NCBI GenBank assembly: GCA_964571855.1
Contig: CAZNDO010000021.1
Coordinates: 1 to 64,000 of the forward strand
Reading direction: 5' to 3'
From: CAYYFX01 sp964571855
GTDB taxonomy: Bacteria; ARS69
DNA: 64,000 bases
The notes below the pieces were generated by a model, which did not search any database, was not told the origin of the DNA, and saw nothing but the letters and a program-made list of their open reading frames with translations. Every line of letters begins with the position of its first letter. Position 1 is the first letter of the stretch. Shown here piece after piece: positions 25,204 through 34,924 of the stretch. The position numbers were made by a program, and so were the translations under genes.

Positions 25204-25219
25204 TGCACGTGCCGTGCCA
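25204..25219 (-). promoter_or_regulatory. Sigma-54 (-24/-12) promoter of pilA
   Basis: On the minus strand the sequence is TGGCACGGCACGTGCA. It matches the TGGCAC-N5-TTGCA consensus at all but one base, with exactly 10 nt between the invariant GG and GC. Transcription would start near 25192, giving a 5' leader of about 58 nt before the pilA ATG. A dedicated sigma-54 activator (25506-26918) is encoded just upstream. Confidence 0.8.
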
Positions 25220-25277
25220 GGACGCCCGTTCACGCGCAACTGCTTGTGCTTCCGTCCCTTGGATCCGCCCGCCGCTT

Positions 25278-25307
25278 CCGGGAGGCCCGCTCCGGGAGGC
25301 CTCCCGG
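25278..25307 (-). terminator. Hairpin between pilR and pilA
   Basis: 10-bp stem CCGGGAGGCC with GGCCTCCCGG, 10-nt loop. It lies about 200 nt after the pilR stop and upstream of the pilA promoter. There is no T-run. It may end pilR transcription or lie in the activator-binding region. The remaining gap 25308-25505 shows nothing else clear. Confidence 0.4.
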
Positions 25308-25505
25308 CCTTCCGGTTTGCAACGCGCCCTCGCGTTCTGCACGGTCCGGGATCCGTCGGGCGCGGACGACGCGCCTTCCGGCGTCTTCTCATCGGCCGGC
25401 GGCGGGCGCGACTGAACGGATTCGCGGCGGATCCGCGCGATGGGTGCGCGCGGCTGGGCGGGATGCGGCGATCGTTGCGCTTCGTGACACGCGGCGGCGC
25501 GCGCG

Positions 25506-26918
25506 TCAGTCCGTCTCGGCCTCCTGCGGGCGCCCCTTCGGCGGCTCCAGGCCGTAGCGCTGGATCTTCCGGTAGAGCGTGGAGGAGTTGATGCCGAGGA
25601 TGTGCGATGCGCGCTTCTTCTGCCATCCGGTGATCTCGAGCACCTTGGCCATGTACTCGCGCTCCACGTCCTCCAGCGTGCCCACCATGTCCAGGTCCTC
25701 GGGCATGAGGATGGTGTCCCCGGACGGCGGACGGACGGACGGCGGCGCCGCCGTCACCCGCTCGGGCAGGGAGGCGACGGTCAGGGCGTCTCCCTCCTCC
25801 AGGATGACCGCGCGCTCGATCACGTTCTCCAGCTCGCGCACGTTGCCGGGCCAGTCGTAGGCCGCCAGGGCCGCCTGCGCCTCGTCCTCCACGCGCATCA
25901 CCTTCCGCTGCGAAACGGCGCAGTAATGCGCAAGGAAGTGCTCCACGAGCTGCGGGATGTCCTCGCGCCGGTCGCGCAGCGGCGGCAGCACGATGGGGAT
26001 CACGTTCAGCCGGTAGAAGAGGTCCGGGCGGAACGCCCCGCGCTCCACGGCCCGCTCCAGGTCTGCGTTCGTGGCCGCGATCACCCGCACGTCCACGCGC
26101 TGCGGCTTCTGCCCGCCCACCGGGATGATCTCCCGCTCCTGCAGGACGCGCAGCAGCTTTACCTGGATGGCGTGGGAGGTCTCCCCCACCTCGTCCAGGA
26201 AGAAGGACCCGCCCGACGCCACGCTGAAGAGGCCCTCCTTGTCCCGGATGGCCCCGGTGAAGCTGCCCTTGAGGTGGCCGAACAGCTCGGACTCGAGCAG
26301 GCTCTCCGGCAGCGCCCCGCAGTTGATGGAGACGAACGGGCCGGAGGCGCGCTTGGACTCCGAGTGGATCTGTCGCGCGAACAGCTCCTTGCCGGTGCCG
26401 GACTCGCCGCACAGGAGCACCGTGGAATCCGACTGCGCCACCTTGCGGACCGTCTCGAAGACCTCCTGGAGCCGCGGGCTATCCCCGATGATCGGGCGCG
26501 GCTTGAGGGTCTTCTTCAATTCCTGCTTCAGGTAGCGGTTCTCGGACTTCAGCCGGCGCATCTCGAGCGCCCGCTTCACCACGAGCTTGATCTCCTCGTT
26601 CTTCGTCTGCTTCACGAAGTAGTGGAAGGCGCCCTGGTTCACGGCCTCGATCGCCGTGTCCAGCGACGCGAACGCGGTCATGATGACCACGGGGAGGTTC
26701 GGGTCGCGCTCGCGGACGTTCTTCAGGAGCTCGATGCCGGACATCCCCGGCATCTTGATGTCCGTGAGCACGACGTGGAAGGACTCCTCCTCCAGCGCCT
26801 TCAGGGCTTCGGCTCCGCTGCCGGCCGTTCGCACCTGGTAGCCTTCCTTGCCCAGCAGGATCTTGAGGACGGCGCGCAGCCCTTCCTCGTCGTCCACGAT
26901 GAGGATCTTCTCGTCCAT
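25506..26918 (-). CDS. pilR: Sigma-54 response regulator PilR
   Basis: 470 aa. Receiver with acceptor Asp in VLTDIKMPGMSG, then an AAA+ domain (about 145-385) with GESGTGKE. The sigma-54 loop reads GSFTGA rather than GAFTGA; Walker B is FFLDEVGE. A Fis-type HTH (QKKRASHILGINSSTLYRKI) closes the protein. ATG at 26918 shares its A with the pilS stop. Expected to activate pilA from its -24/-12 promoter immediately downstream. Confidence 0.93.
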   Translation of the reverse strand: MDEKILIVDDEEGLRAVLKILLGKEGYQVRTAGSGAEALKALEEESFHVVLTDIKMPGMSGIELLKNVRERDPNLPVVIMTAFASLDTAIEAVNQGAFHYFVKQTKNEEIKLVVKRALEMRRLKSENRYLKQELKKTLKPRPIIGDSPRLQEVFETVRKVAQSDSTVLLCGESGTGKELFARQIHSESKRASGPFVSINCGALPESLLESELFGHLKGSFTGAIRDKEGLFSVASGGSFFLDEVGETSHAIQVKLLRVLQEREIIPVGGQKPQRVDVRVIAATNADLERAVERGAFRPDLFYRLNVIPIVLPPLRDRREDIPQLVEHFLAHYCAVSQRKVMRVEDEAQAALAAYDWPGNVRELENVIERAVILEEGDALTVASLPERVTAAPPSVRPPSGDTILMPEDLDMVGTLEDVEREYMAKVLEITGWQKKRASHILGINSSTLYRKIQRYGLEPPKGRPQEAETD

Positions 26919-28474
26919 CAGCTCGCCGCCTCGGCTTCCTGGGTGCTCTCCTCCGTCTTCGGCCATTCGGACGCCGGGGATGACCCCCCGGGGGCGGCCG
27001 GCAGCTCCACGGTGAACGCGGTGCCCACGCCGGGCGTGCTGCGGACGCGGATGACGCCGCCGTTCCCCTCCACGATGCGCGACGCGATGGACAGCCCGAG
27101 CCCGGTGCCGCCCTTCTTCGTGGTGTGGAACGGCTTGAAGATCTGCTCCAGCTCGTGCGGGGCGATGCCGGGGCCGGTGTCCTTGAACGTCACGTAGATG
27201 CGCCCGTCCACCGCCTCGCCGGTGATGCGCAGGATCCCGCCCACGCCCATCGCCTCCAGCGCGTTGCGCGCGAGGTTCAGGAACACCTGCTTGAGGCCGC
27301 CCTCCTCCACCTCGGCGGTGAAGTTCCGGTCCTCCGGGAACTCCAGCAGCACGGTCTTGCCGAGCGTGAGGCGATCGTGGGCGAGGAGGCGGGCCACCTC
27401 GCGCGCGGTGATCACCACGTCGTGCCGGTGGCGCGTGCCGGAGTGGTCCCGGGTGTAGTCCAGGACGCCGTCGATGATGCGGTTCAGCCGGTCCGACTCC
27501 CGCACGATCAGCTCCATCAGCTCGCGGTCCTCGGCGTTGCGGCCGGGCTCGTCGCGCAACACCTGCACGGCGCCGGAGATGGACGCCAGGGGGTTGCGGA
27601 TCTCGTGGGCCACGCCGGCGGCCAGCTCGCCGAGCTGCGCGAGCTGCTCCGAGCGGCGCATGGCCAGTTCCATGCGGCGCACGCCGCTCAGGTCGTTCAG
27701 GGTGACGATGACGCCCTCGAGCGCACCATCGTCCGCGAGCAGCGGCGCGAAGGCGGCGCCGATGGGCCGCTCGCCCGTGCCCTGGTCGAGCACGATCTCC
27801 TCGCGCACGGCCCAGCGCCGGGTCATGCGCGCCCCGTCCACGGCGTCCGCCAGCGAAGGCGAGATCGTGGCGAGGAAGGCGGCCAGGTCCTCCCCCTCCA
27901 GGCGCACCTCGTCCTCGAGGCCGAGGAGATCGCGCGCCGCGCGGTTCACGCGCTCGATCCGGCCGTCCGCGGCGCAGGTGAGCACGCCGATGGCCATGTG
28001 CTCCAGGATCCCGTCCGTGGAGGTCTGGACGCGGGCCAACTCCCGCTCCGTGGACGCCAGCACCTCGCGGCTGCGGCGCGCCCGCTCGGAGAGGATCCCG
28101 GTGAGGATGGCCACCAGGAGGAAGGCGCCGCCGTGGTACGCCACCTCGTTGCCCACGCGGGCCGCGGACAGCGCGCCGTCCCCTTCGCCCACAAGGAAAG
28201 CCACGAACGCGTAGCACGCGGTGGCCAGGACGGCCGCGGCGCCCGCGGCGCGCCCCCCGCGGCGCATGCCCGCGGTGAACACGCCCAGCACGTACAGGAG
28301 CACGAAGGGGCTGCGGATGCCGCCCGTGTGCGCGGTGACGACCGCGGTGAGGACGAGTCCGGCCGCCAGGGCCGCCGCCTCCCCGCCGCGCGGGAGACGC
28401 CGGTACGCGGACGGGGACGTCCCCTCGTCGGGAACGTCCCCGGGCTCCGCATCCGCGTGGCGCGGCAGATCCAC
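26918..28474 (-). CDS. pilS: Sensor histidine kinase PilS
   Basis: 518 aa. Several N-terminal membrane spans (about 35-130), PAS domain about 150-260, HisKA with AGVAHEIRNPLASISG and HATPase with NLARNALEAM, DTGPGIA and GGTGLGLSIA. Multi-span sensing by the membrane part is typical of PilS, which responds to pilin in the membrane. GTG at 28474, 4 nt after the pilC stop. Cognate of PilR by a 1-nt overlap. Confidence 0.92.
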   Translation of the reverse strand: MDLPRHADAEPGDVPDEGTSPSAYRRLPRGGEAAALAAGLVLTAVVTAHTGGIRSPFVLLYVLGVFTAGMRRGGRAAGAAAVLATACYAFVAFLVGEGDGALSAARVGNEVAYHGGAFLLVAILTGILSERARRSREVLASTERELARVQTSTDGILEHMAIGVLTCAADGRIERVNRAARDLLGLEDEVRLEGEDLAAFLATISPSLADAVDGARMTRRWAVREEIVLDQGTGERPIGAAFAPLLADDGALEGVIVTLNDLSGVRRMELAMRRSEQLAQLGELAAGVAHEIRNPLASISGAVQVLRDEPGRNAEDRELMELIVRESDRLNRIIDGVLDYTRDHSGTRHRHDVVITAREVARLLAHDRLTLGKTVLLEFPEDRNFTAEVEEGGLKQVFLNLARNALEAMGVGGILRITGEAVDGRIYVTFKDTGPGIAPHELEQIFKPFHTTKKGGTGLGLSIASRIVEGNGGVIRVRSTPGVGTAFTVELPAAPGGSSPASEWPKTEESTQEAEAAS

Positions 28475-28478
28475 CGGA

Positions 28479-29687
28479 TCAGCCCGCGATCACGTTGACC
28501 ATCCGGAAGATGGGCAGGTACATGGCCACGACCATGCCGCCGACGATGGCGCCCATGAACACGATCATCACCGGCTCGATGATGGACGTGAGGGCGTCCA
28601 CGGCGCTGTCCACTTCCTCGTCGTAGAAGTCGGCGATCTTGGTGAGCATCTCGTCCAGGGCGCCGGTCTCCTCGCCCACCGTGATCATCTGCACCACCAT
28701 GGGCGGGAACACGCTGGATCCGCGCAGCGGGTTCGAGATCGTGTCGCCCTCGCGGATGGAGGCGCGGGCCGCCATCACGGCGTCCTGCACGATCACGTTG
28801 CCCGCGGTCTTCGCGGTGATCTCCAGGCCGTCGAGGATGGGCACGCCGGACGACACCAGGGTGCCCAGCGTGCGCGTGAAGCGCGCCACCGAGCCCTTGC
28901 GGAGCACGTCGCCGATGACCGGGAACTTCAACAGGAAGGCGTCGATGCGGTGCTGCCCGGCATCCGTGGCGTAGTACCGTTTGATGCCCACCACTGTGCC
29001 GATGGCGCCGGCCAGCATGGCCCACCACCAGCTCCGGATGAGGTTCGACGCCCCGAGCACGATCTTCGTGGGCATGGGCAGCTCGGCCCCGAAGTCCGCG
29101 AACATCTTCGCGAACGTGGGGATGATGAACATCAGCATGAACAGCGTGGCGCCGATGGCCACGATGAGCACGACCGCCGGGTACATCAGCGCGCTCTTCA
29201 CCTTCCGCTTCAGCGTCTCGATCTTCTCGATGTACTCCGCAAGACGCATGAGGATGGTGTCCAGGATACCGCCCGCCTCGCCGGCGTTCACCATGTTCAC
29301 GTACAGCTCGTCGAACGGCTTCGGGTGCTTCCGGAGGGACTCCGACAGCGTGGCGCCGCCCTCGATGTCGCTCATCACCTTCTTCGTGATGTCGCGGAAG
29401 ACCTGCTTGTCGAGCTGCCGCGAGAGGATGTCCAGGCACTGCACGAGGGGAAGGCCGGCGTTGATCATCGTGGCGAACTGCCGCGTGAAGATGGCCAGGT
29501 CCTTCGTGCCGACGCCGTTCCCGAACGGCAGCTTGATGCTGATTTCCTTGGGCTTCTGCTTCACGGACGTGACGACGATCCGCTTCTTCCGGAGCGCCGC
29601 CAGGACCTCCGCGCGGTTGTTGACGGCGATCTCGCCGCCGACGACCTCCCCGCCCGGAGTCCTGCCTTTCCAAACGAACGTCTGCAC
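28479..29687 (-). CDS. pilC: Type IV pilus inner-membrane platform protein PilC
   Basis: 402-aa polytopic protein of the GspF/PilC family with two T2SSF domains (about 70-190 and 270-395). These carry FTRQFATMINAGLPLVQCLD and FTRTLGTLVSSGVPILDGLE respectively, and there are three main membrane spans. It transmits PilB/PilT motor action to the growing pilus. GTG start at 29687, 15 nt after pilT. Confidence 0.96.
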   Translation of the reverse strand: MQTFVWKGRTPGGEVVGGEIAVNNRAEVLAALRKKRIVVTSVKQKPKEISIKLPFGNGVGTKDLAIFTRQFATMINAGLPLVQCLDILSRQLDKQVFRDITKKVMSDIEGGATLSESLRKHPKPFDELYVNMVNAGEAGGILDTILMRLAEYIEKIETLKRKVKSALMYPAVVLIVAIGATLFMLMFIIPTFAKMFADFGAELPMPTKIVLGASNLIRSWWWAMLAGAIGTVVGIKRYYATDAGQHRIDAFLLKFPVIGDVLRKGSVARFTRTLGTLVSSGVPILDGLEITAKTAGNVIVQDAVMAARASIREGDTISNPLRGSSVFPPMVVQMITVGEETGALDEMLTKIADFYDEEVDSAVDALTSIIEPVMIVFMGAIVGGMVVAMYLPIFRMVNVIAG

Positions 29688-29702
29688 GTGGCTCCCCCTC
29701 TC

Positions 29703-30779
<1,077 letters not shown>

Positions 30780-30795
30780 CGACGTCCCCCTTCGC

Positions 30796-32487
30796 CTAGT
30801 CCGAGGCGGTCTCCCGGAGGACTTCCTCCGGAGTCGTCTGCCCGAGGAGCATCTTCCTCAGGCCGTCCCTGCGCAGCGTGAGCATCCCCTCCTCGATCGC
30901 CGCGACCTTCAGCTCGGCCGTGGAGTTCCGGTCGAGGATCATCTTCCGCAGCCGCGGCGTGAGCGAGAACACCTCGTACACGCCGGCGCGGCCGCGGTAC
31001 CCGGTGCCGTGGCAGTCCGAGCAGCCCTTCGCCTTGTAGAACTCCCCGCCCTTGGCCTGTTCGCGCGTGAGCTGCAGCTCGTGCAGCAGCTCGTCATGCG
31101 CCTCCATGGGCTCGCGGCACGCGGTGCACACGCGCCGCAGGAGCCGCTGGGCCACGATGCAGTTCACGGATGACGCCACGAGGAACGGCGCCACGCCCAT
31201 GTCCACGAGCCGGTCCACGGAGGACGGCGCGTCGTTCGTGTGCAGCGTGGACAGCACGAGGTGGCCGGTGAGCGCCGCCTTCACGGCGATGGCGCCGGTG
31301 TCGAGATCGCGGATCTCGCCCACCATCACGATGTTCGGGTCCTGCCGCAGGAACGCGCGCAGCGCGGCGGCGAACGTGAGGCCGATGTCCTCGTTCACGT
31401 TGACCTGGTTGATGCCCGGCAGGTTGTACTCCACCGGGTCCTCCGCGGTCATGATGTTCACGTCCGGCTGGTTGATCTTGGAGATCGCCGAGTACAGCGT
31501 GGTGGTCTTGCCCGACCCGGTGGGGCCGGTCACGAGCACCATGCCGTACGGGCTGGAGATGGCCTTCATGAAGCGCGCCTGCGCCTCCGGCTGGAAGCCG
31601 AAGGTCTCCAGGTTCACGTTCAGGTTGGACTGGTCCAGGATGCGGAGCACGATCTTCTCGCCGAAGATCACGGGCAGCGTGGACACGCGGAGGTCGATCT
31701 TCCGGTTGTTCACGAGGATCTTGATGCGGCCGTCCTGCGGGATCCGCTTCTCGGCGATGTCCAGCTCCGCCATCAGCTTGAGGCGCGACGTGATGGGCGC
31801 CTTCATGCGCAGCGGCGGGGACGCCAGCTCGTACAGCGCGCCGTCCTGGCGCAGCCGCACGCGCACGTGCTTCTCGAACGGCTCGATGTGGATGTCCGAG
31901 GCGCGGCGGGTCACGGCCTCGGCCAGCAGCGAGTTCACGTACTTGATGACGGGCGCGTCGTTCTCCGCGCCCATCAGGTCGGAGTCCTCGTCGGCGTCGT
32001 CCACCACCTCGACGCCGGCGCCGTCCTCCATGTCCTTCATGATGTCGTTGAGCGCGTTCGCGGTGCCGTAGAACTTGTCGATCGTCTTCTTGATGGCGCT
32101 CTCGGCCGCGACGACGGGCTGGACCTCCAGGCCCACGATGAACTTGATGTCGTCGATGGCGTACAGGTTCAGCGGATCGGCCATGGCCAGCGTGAGCGTC
32201 CGTCCCACCTTGCGGATGGGGATGGCCTGGAACTTCATGGCCACCTCGGACGGGAGGAGGTCCACGGACGTCTTGTCGACGTCGAAGTTCAGCAGGTCCA
32301 CCGCGGGCATGTCGTAGATCCGCGAGAGCACGGTGAGCAGATCCCCTTCGGAGATGACCCCGAGCTTGACGAGGCAGGCGTCGAGCGGATCCCCGCTGGA
32401 CTTCTGCTGCTTCCTCGCCTGCTCCAGCTGTTCCGACGTCAGGACCTCGCTGTCCAGCAGCAGGGTCTCGAGTCGCTCGTTCGCCAA
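30796..32487 (-). CDS. pilB: Pilus extension ATPase PilB
   Basis: 563-aa hexameric motor for pilus extension. The N-terminal T2SSE-N (MshEN) region is about 1-150. The ATPase core has Walker A GPTGSGKTT and Walker B VMVGEIRD. A zinc-binding CxxC...CxxC knuckle (CTAC, CSDC) lies at about 460-510. TTG start at 32487 with GAGGAG 8 nt upstream. The comEA-like frame upstream has no stop before this start. Confidence 0.95.
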   Translation of the reverse strand: MANERLETLLLDSEVLTSEQLEQARKQQKSSGDPLDACLVKLGVISEGDLLTVLSRIYDMPAVDLLNFDVDKTSVDLLPSEVAMKFQAIPIRKVGRTLTLAMADPLNLYAIDDIKFIVGLEVQPVVAAESAIKKTIDKFYGTANALNDIMKDMEDGAGVEVVDDADEDSDLMGAENDAPVIKYVNSLLAEAVTRRASDIHIEPFEKHVRVRLRQDGALYELASPPLRMKAPITSRLKLMAELDIAEKRIPQDGRIKILVNNRKIDLRVSTLPVIFGEKIVLRILDQSNLNVNLETFGFQPEAQARFMKAISSPYGMVLVTGPTGSGKTTTLYSAISKINQPDVNIMTAEDPVEYNLPGINQVNVNEDIGLTFAAALRAFLRQDPNIVMVGEIRDLDTGAIAVKAALTGHLVLSTLHTNDAPSSVDRLVDMGVAPFLVASSVNCIVAQRLLRRVCTACREPMEAHDELLHELQLTREQAKGGEFYKAKGCSDCHGTGYRGRAGVYEVFSLTPRLRKMILDRNSTAELKVAAIEEGMLTLRRDGLRKMLLGQTTPEEVLRETASD

Positions 32488-32521
32488 GGTGGTGGCTCCT
32501 CTCCCGATCCCGTCCGCCGTC

Positions 32522-32956
32522 GTACCGCCCCACGATCACCAGATCGCGGAGCCGCTCCACCGTGCGCGGTCCGATCCCGCGTACTTCCGCCAGCTCCTCC
32601 ACGTCGCGGAAGCCGCCCTTCCGCTCGCGGAGCTCCACGATGGCTTGCGCCTTCGCGGGCCCGATCCTCGGCAGCTCCTCCAGCAGCGCGGCCGGGGCCG
32701 AGTTCAGGTCGATCGGGTACAGATCGACCGTGCGGCCTTCCACTGCCGCGCCCGCCGGACCCTCCGCGGCCGCCGGTTCGCCCGAAGGCGCCGGGACTTC
32801 CGCGGAATCCGCGTCCGCCGCCGCCGAGTCCGCCGGGGCGACCGGCGAAGCGACGACATCCGCGCTCCCTTCGGGCGCCCGCGCGCCGCCGGGGAACGAG
32901 CCCACGGCGATGCCCAGCGCCACGAACAGGAGGACGTTGCGCTCCTCGCGCGTCAC
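32522..32956 (-). CDS. ComEA-like helix-hairpin-helix DNA-binding protein
   Basis: About 144 aa are recognisable: an N-terminal hydrophobic anchor (about 7-25), an Ala/Pro/Asp/Glu-rich linker, then a tandem HhH domain (about 82-142). The HhH part is IDLNSAPAALLEELPRIGPA and VEELAEVRGIGPRTVERL, as in ComEA, which binds incoming DNA in transformation. GTG at 32956. No stop codon follows: the frame stays open past the pilB TTG and through hundreds of codons out of frame with pilB. The given end is where the homologous domain ends, not a stop. Confidence 0.7.
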
Positions 32957-33078
32957 GGGAGGCGTTCTCCCGGGCGTGCGAGTCCACTTCCTTCGCGATA
33001 TCGGAGGTCCATTCGTCCGCCTTGACCCCGGGTGACGACGCGACTGCACGGCCGTCAGGGTCGGCAAGGGTTGTTCAA

Positions 33079-33470
33079 GGATGGGGAAGTTCCGTGACCG
33101 GGGAGGCGATTCGCGGGGGGGTGACGATGACAGCGGGTCCCGGTCGGGCGGGGGCGGGTGGCGCGGAGGAGGGAGGCGCGGCGGCGAGGCGGGCGGGTTT
33201 GCGGCGGCCGCCCCGGTGGGTCCTCCCCGGCGGGCGCTCGGCCTCCGCCGTCCCGGCTCCGGCCTTCGCTCCTGCGTCGACGGCCTCCGCCCGTCCGGGG
33301 CTCCGGCCGCGCCGCAGAGCCGCCGGAGAGGACCCACCGGGGCGTCCACCGCGAACCCGCCCACCTCGCCGCCGCGCCTCCCTCCTCCACGCCACCCGCC
33401 CCCGCCCGACCGGGACAGGCAGTCACCGCTCCATCGCGAATCGCTGGACGGTACGGGGCTTCCGACATCC
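33079..33470. repeat. Long-hairpin element, copy 2 (arms eroded)
   Basis: The 86-nt centre is at 33234-33319 in the opposite orientation to copy 1 and is identical to it at every base after reverse-complementing. The inner arms (about 33137-33233 and 33320-33416) differ at roughly half a dozen positions. Complementarity continues outward in weaker, gapped form to about 33079 and 33470 (shared blocks GCGATTCGCG and GGAAG). This suggests an older copy whose outer arms have diverged. It lies between the comEA-like start and copy 3. Confidence 0.85.
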
Positions 33471-33576
33471 GGGAAGCCCCCTCCCCCAAAGGCGTGGACG
33501 GCGCCCGCGGGCAAGTAGATCGTGGACGACCTCGAGCGGGACGGACGCCCGGGAGACTTTGAAGGAGGGTTCGCCC

Positions 33577-33842
33577 GCCGGAGGGGTGGGGAGCGCGGGG
33601 CCTCGGAGGGGCAGAGCCGCGTCGGGCGGGTTCGCGTCGGGGGCCCCGGTGGGTCCTCCCCGGCGGCTCTGCGGCGCGGCCGGAGGCCCGGACGGCCGGA
33701 GGCCGTCGACGCAGGAGCGAAGGCCGGAGCCGGGACGGCGGAGGCCGAGCGCCCGCCGGGGAGGACCCACCGGGGTCCCCGGCGCAAACCCGCCCGACGC
33801 GGCTCTGCCCCTCCGAGGCCCCGCGCTCCCCGCCCCTCCGGC
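33577..33842. repeat. Long-hairpin element, copy 3
   Basis: Arms 33577-33666 and 33753-33842 are 90 nt with three mismatches. The 86-nt centre (33667-33752) has the copy 1 orientation and two substitutions relative to copies 1 and 2. The outer ~52 nt of the arms resemble no other copy. Ends 14 nt before the manC stop. Only ~106 nt separate it from copy 2; that spacer (33471-33576) holds nothing recognised. Together copies 2 and 3 fill the 900-nt gap between comEA-like and manC. Confidence 0.9.
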
Positions 33843-33856
33843 CAGCGCGCTGCCCG

Positions 33857-34924
33857 CTACAACAGGTCCTTCCGTCCGTCCCGCTCGAGGGCGTCCACGA
33901 TCTTCTTCACGTCCTGCGACGCTCCCTTCGCCGCGATCAGCACGGCGTCTTCCCGGGACACGACGAGGAGGTCCTTCGTCCCGACCAGCGCCACGAGCCG
34001 CCCGTCGGTGTCGGCGAAGCAGCCGGTGGCGTTCACGGAGAGGACGTCGCCGTGGAGGACGTTCGTGCGGCCGTCGGCGGAGGTGAGCTCGGCGAGGGCG
34101 TCCCAGGAGCCCACGTCGGACCACGGGAACTTCGCCGGGACGACGGCCACGCGGGCGGAGCGTTCGAGCACGGCGTAGTCCACCGAGATGGATGGCAGCG
34201 CGCCGTAGCCCTCGCGCAGCGCGGCGTCGAGGTCCTTCGCGCGGGCGATCGCGTCGATGGCCTTCGCCATGACGGGCTCGTGCTGCGCCAGCTCGGCGAG
34301 GAAGACGTCCGCGCGCCAGGCGAAGATGCCGCTGTTCCAGGTGTGGCGGCCGGAGGCGAGGAACTTCGCGGCGGTGGCGGCGTCCGGCTTCTCGGTGAAG
34401 CGGGCCACCTTGCGCGCGCCGCCGGGGACGCCGGGGAGCGTGTCGCCGGCCTCGATGTAGCCGTAGCCGGTGGCGGGCGCGGTGGGGATCACGCCGAAGG
34501 TGACGAGCATGCGCGAGGCGCGCGCGGTCTCGATGCCGGCGCGCATCACGGCGCGGAAGGCGTCCTCGTCGCCGATCCAGTGGTCCGCGGGGGCCACGAG
34601 CAGCACGCCGTCCGGGTCCTCGCGCGCCACGAGCGCGGCCGCGAGCGCGATGCACGGCGCGGTGTTCCGCCCCACGGGCTCGCCCACGATGCGCGCGCGC
34701 GGCACGTCCGGGAGCTGCTCCGCGGCGAGGTCCACGTGCGCGGCGTTCGTCACCACCCACGCGTCCTTCGGCGCGGCCAAAGGCGTCAGCCGCCGCTGCG
34801 TGCGCGCGAGCAGGGACTCGTCCCCGCCCACCTTCAGGAACTGCTTCGGCAGGCTCTCCCGGCTGGCCGGCCAGAAGCGCGTGCCGCGCCCGCCGGCCAT
34901 CAGGACCGCGTGGACCCGGCTCAC
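33857..34924 (-). CDS. manC: Mannose-1-phosphate guanylyltransferase
   Basis: Makes GDP-mannose from mannose-1-phosphate and GTP. 355 aa. The nucleotide-binding signature is MAGGRGTRFWPASRES at about 8-23. PKQFL, EPVGRNTAPCIALAA, FTEKPD and HTWNSGIFAW follow. It is the short type without the C-terminal isomerase domain. GTG start overlaps the manB stop (GTGA). Supplies GDP-mannose, the substrate for the deoxysugar enzymes at 56-58 kb if those use it. Confidence 0.93.
   Translation of the reverse strand: MSRVHAVLMAGGRGTRFWPASRESLPKQFLKVGGDESLLARTQRRLTPLAAPKDAWVVTNAAHVDLAAEQLPDVPRARIVGEPVGRNTAPCIALAAALVAREDPDGVLLVAPADHWIGDEDAFRAVMRAGIETARASRMLVTFGVIPTAPATGYGYIEAGDTLPGVPGGARKVARFTEKPDAATAAKFLASGRHTWNSGIFAWRADVFLAELAQHEPVMAKAIDAIARAKDLDAALREGYGALPSISVDYAVLERSARVAVVPAKFPWSDVGSWDALAELTSADGRTNVLHGDVLSVNATGCFADTDGRLVALVGTKDLLVVSREDAVLIAAKGASQDVKKIVDALERDGRKDLL

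Noticed and set aside
33075..33489. Short ORFs across the hairpin elements giving repeated WVLPGGRSASAVPAPAF-like peptides
   Set aside because: They arise because the 86-nt centre is free of stops in several frames. They have no starts or RBS in common, and the same peptide appears in both strands and frames with the inverted element. Any database protein with it is probably mis-annotated.
31240..34086. Plus-strand frame of 948 codons opposite pilB, comEA and manC
   Set aside because: Antisense shadow; composition is low-complexity His/Arg/Val and no motif is seen.
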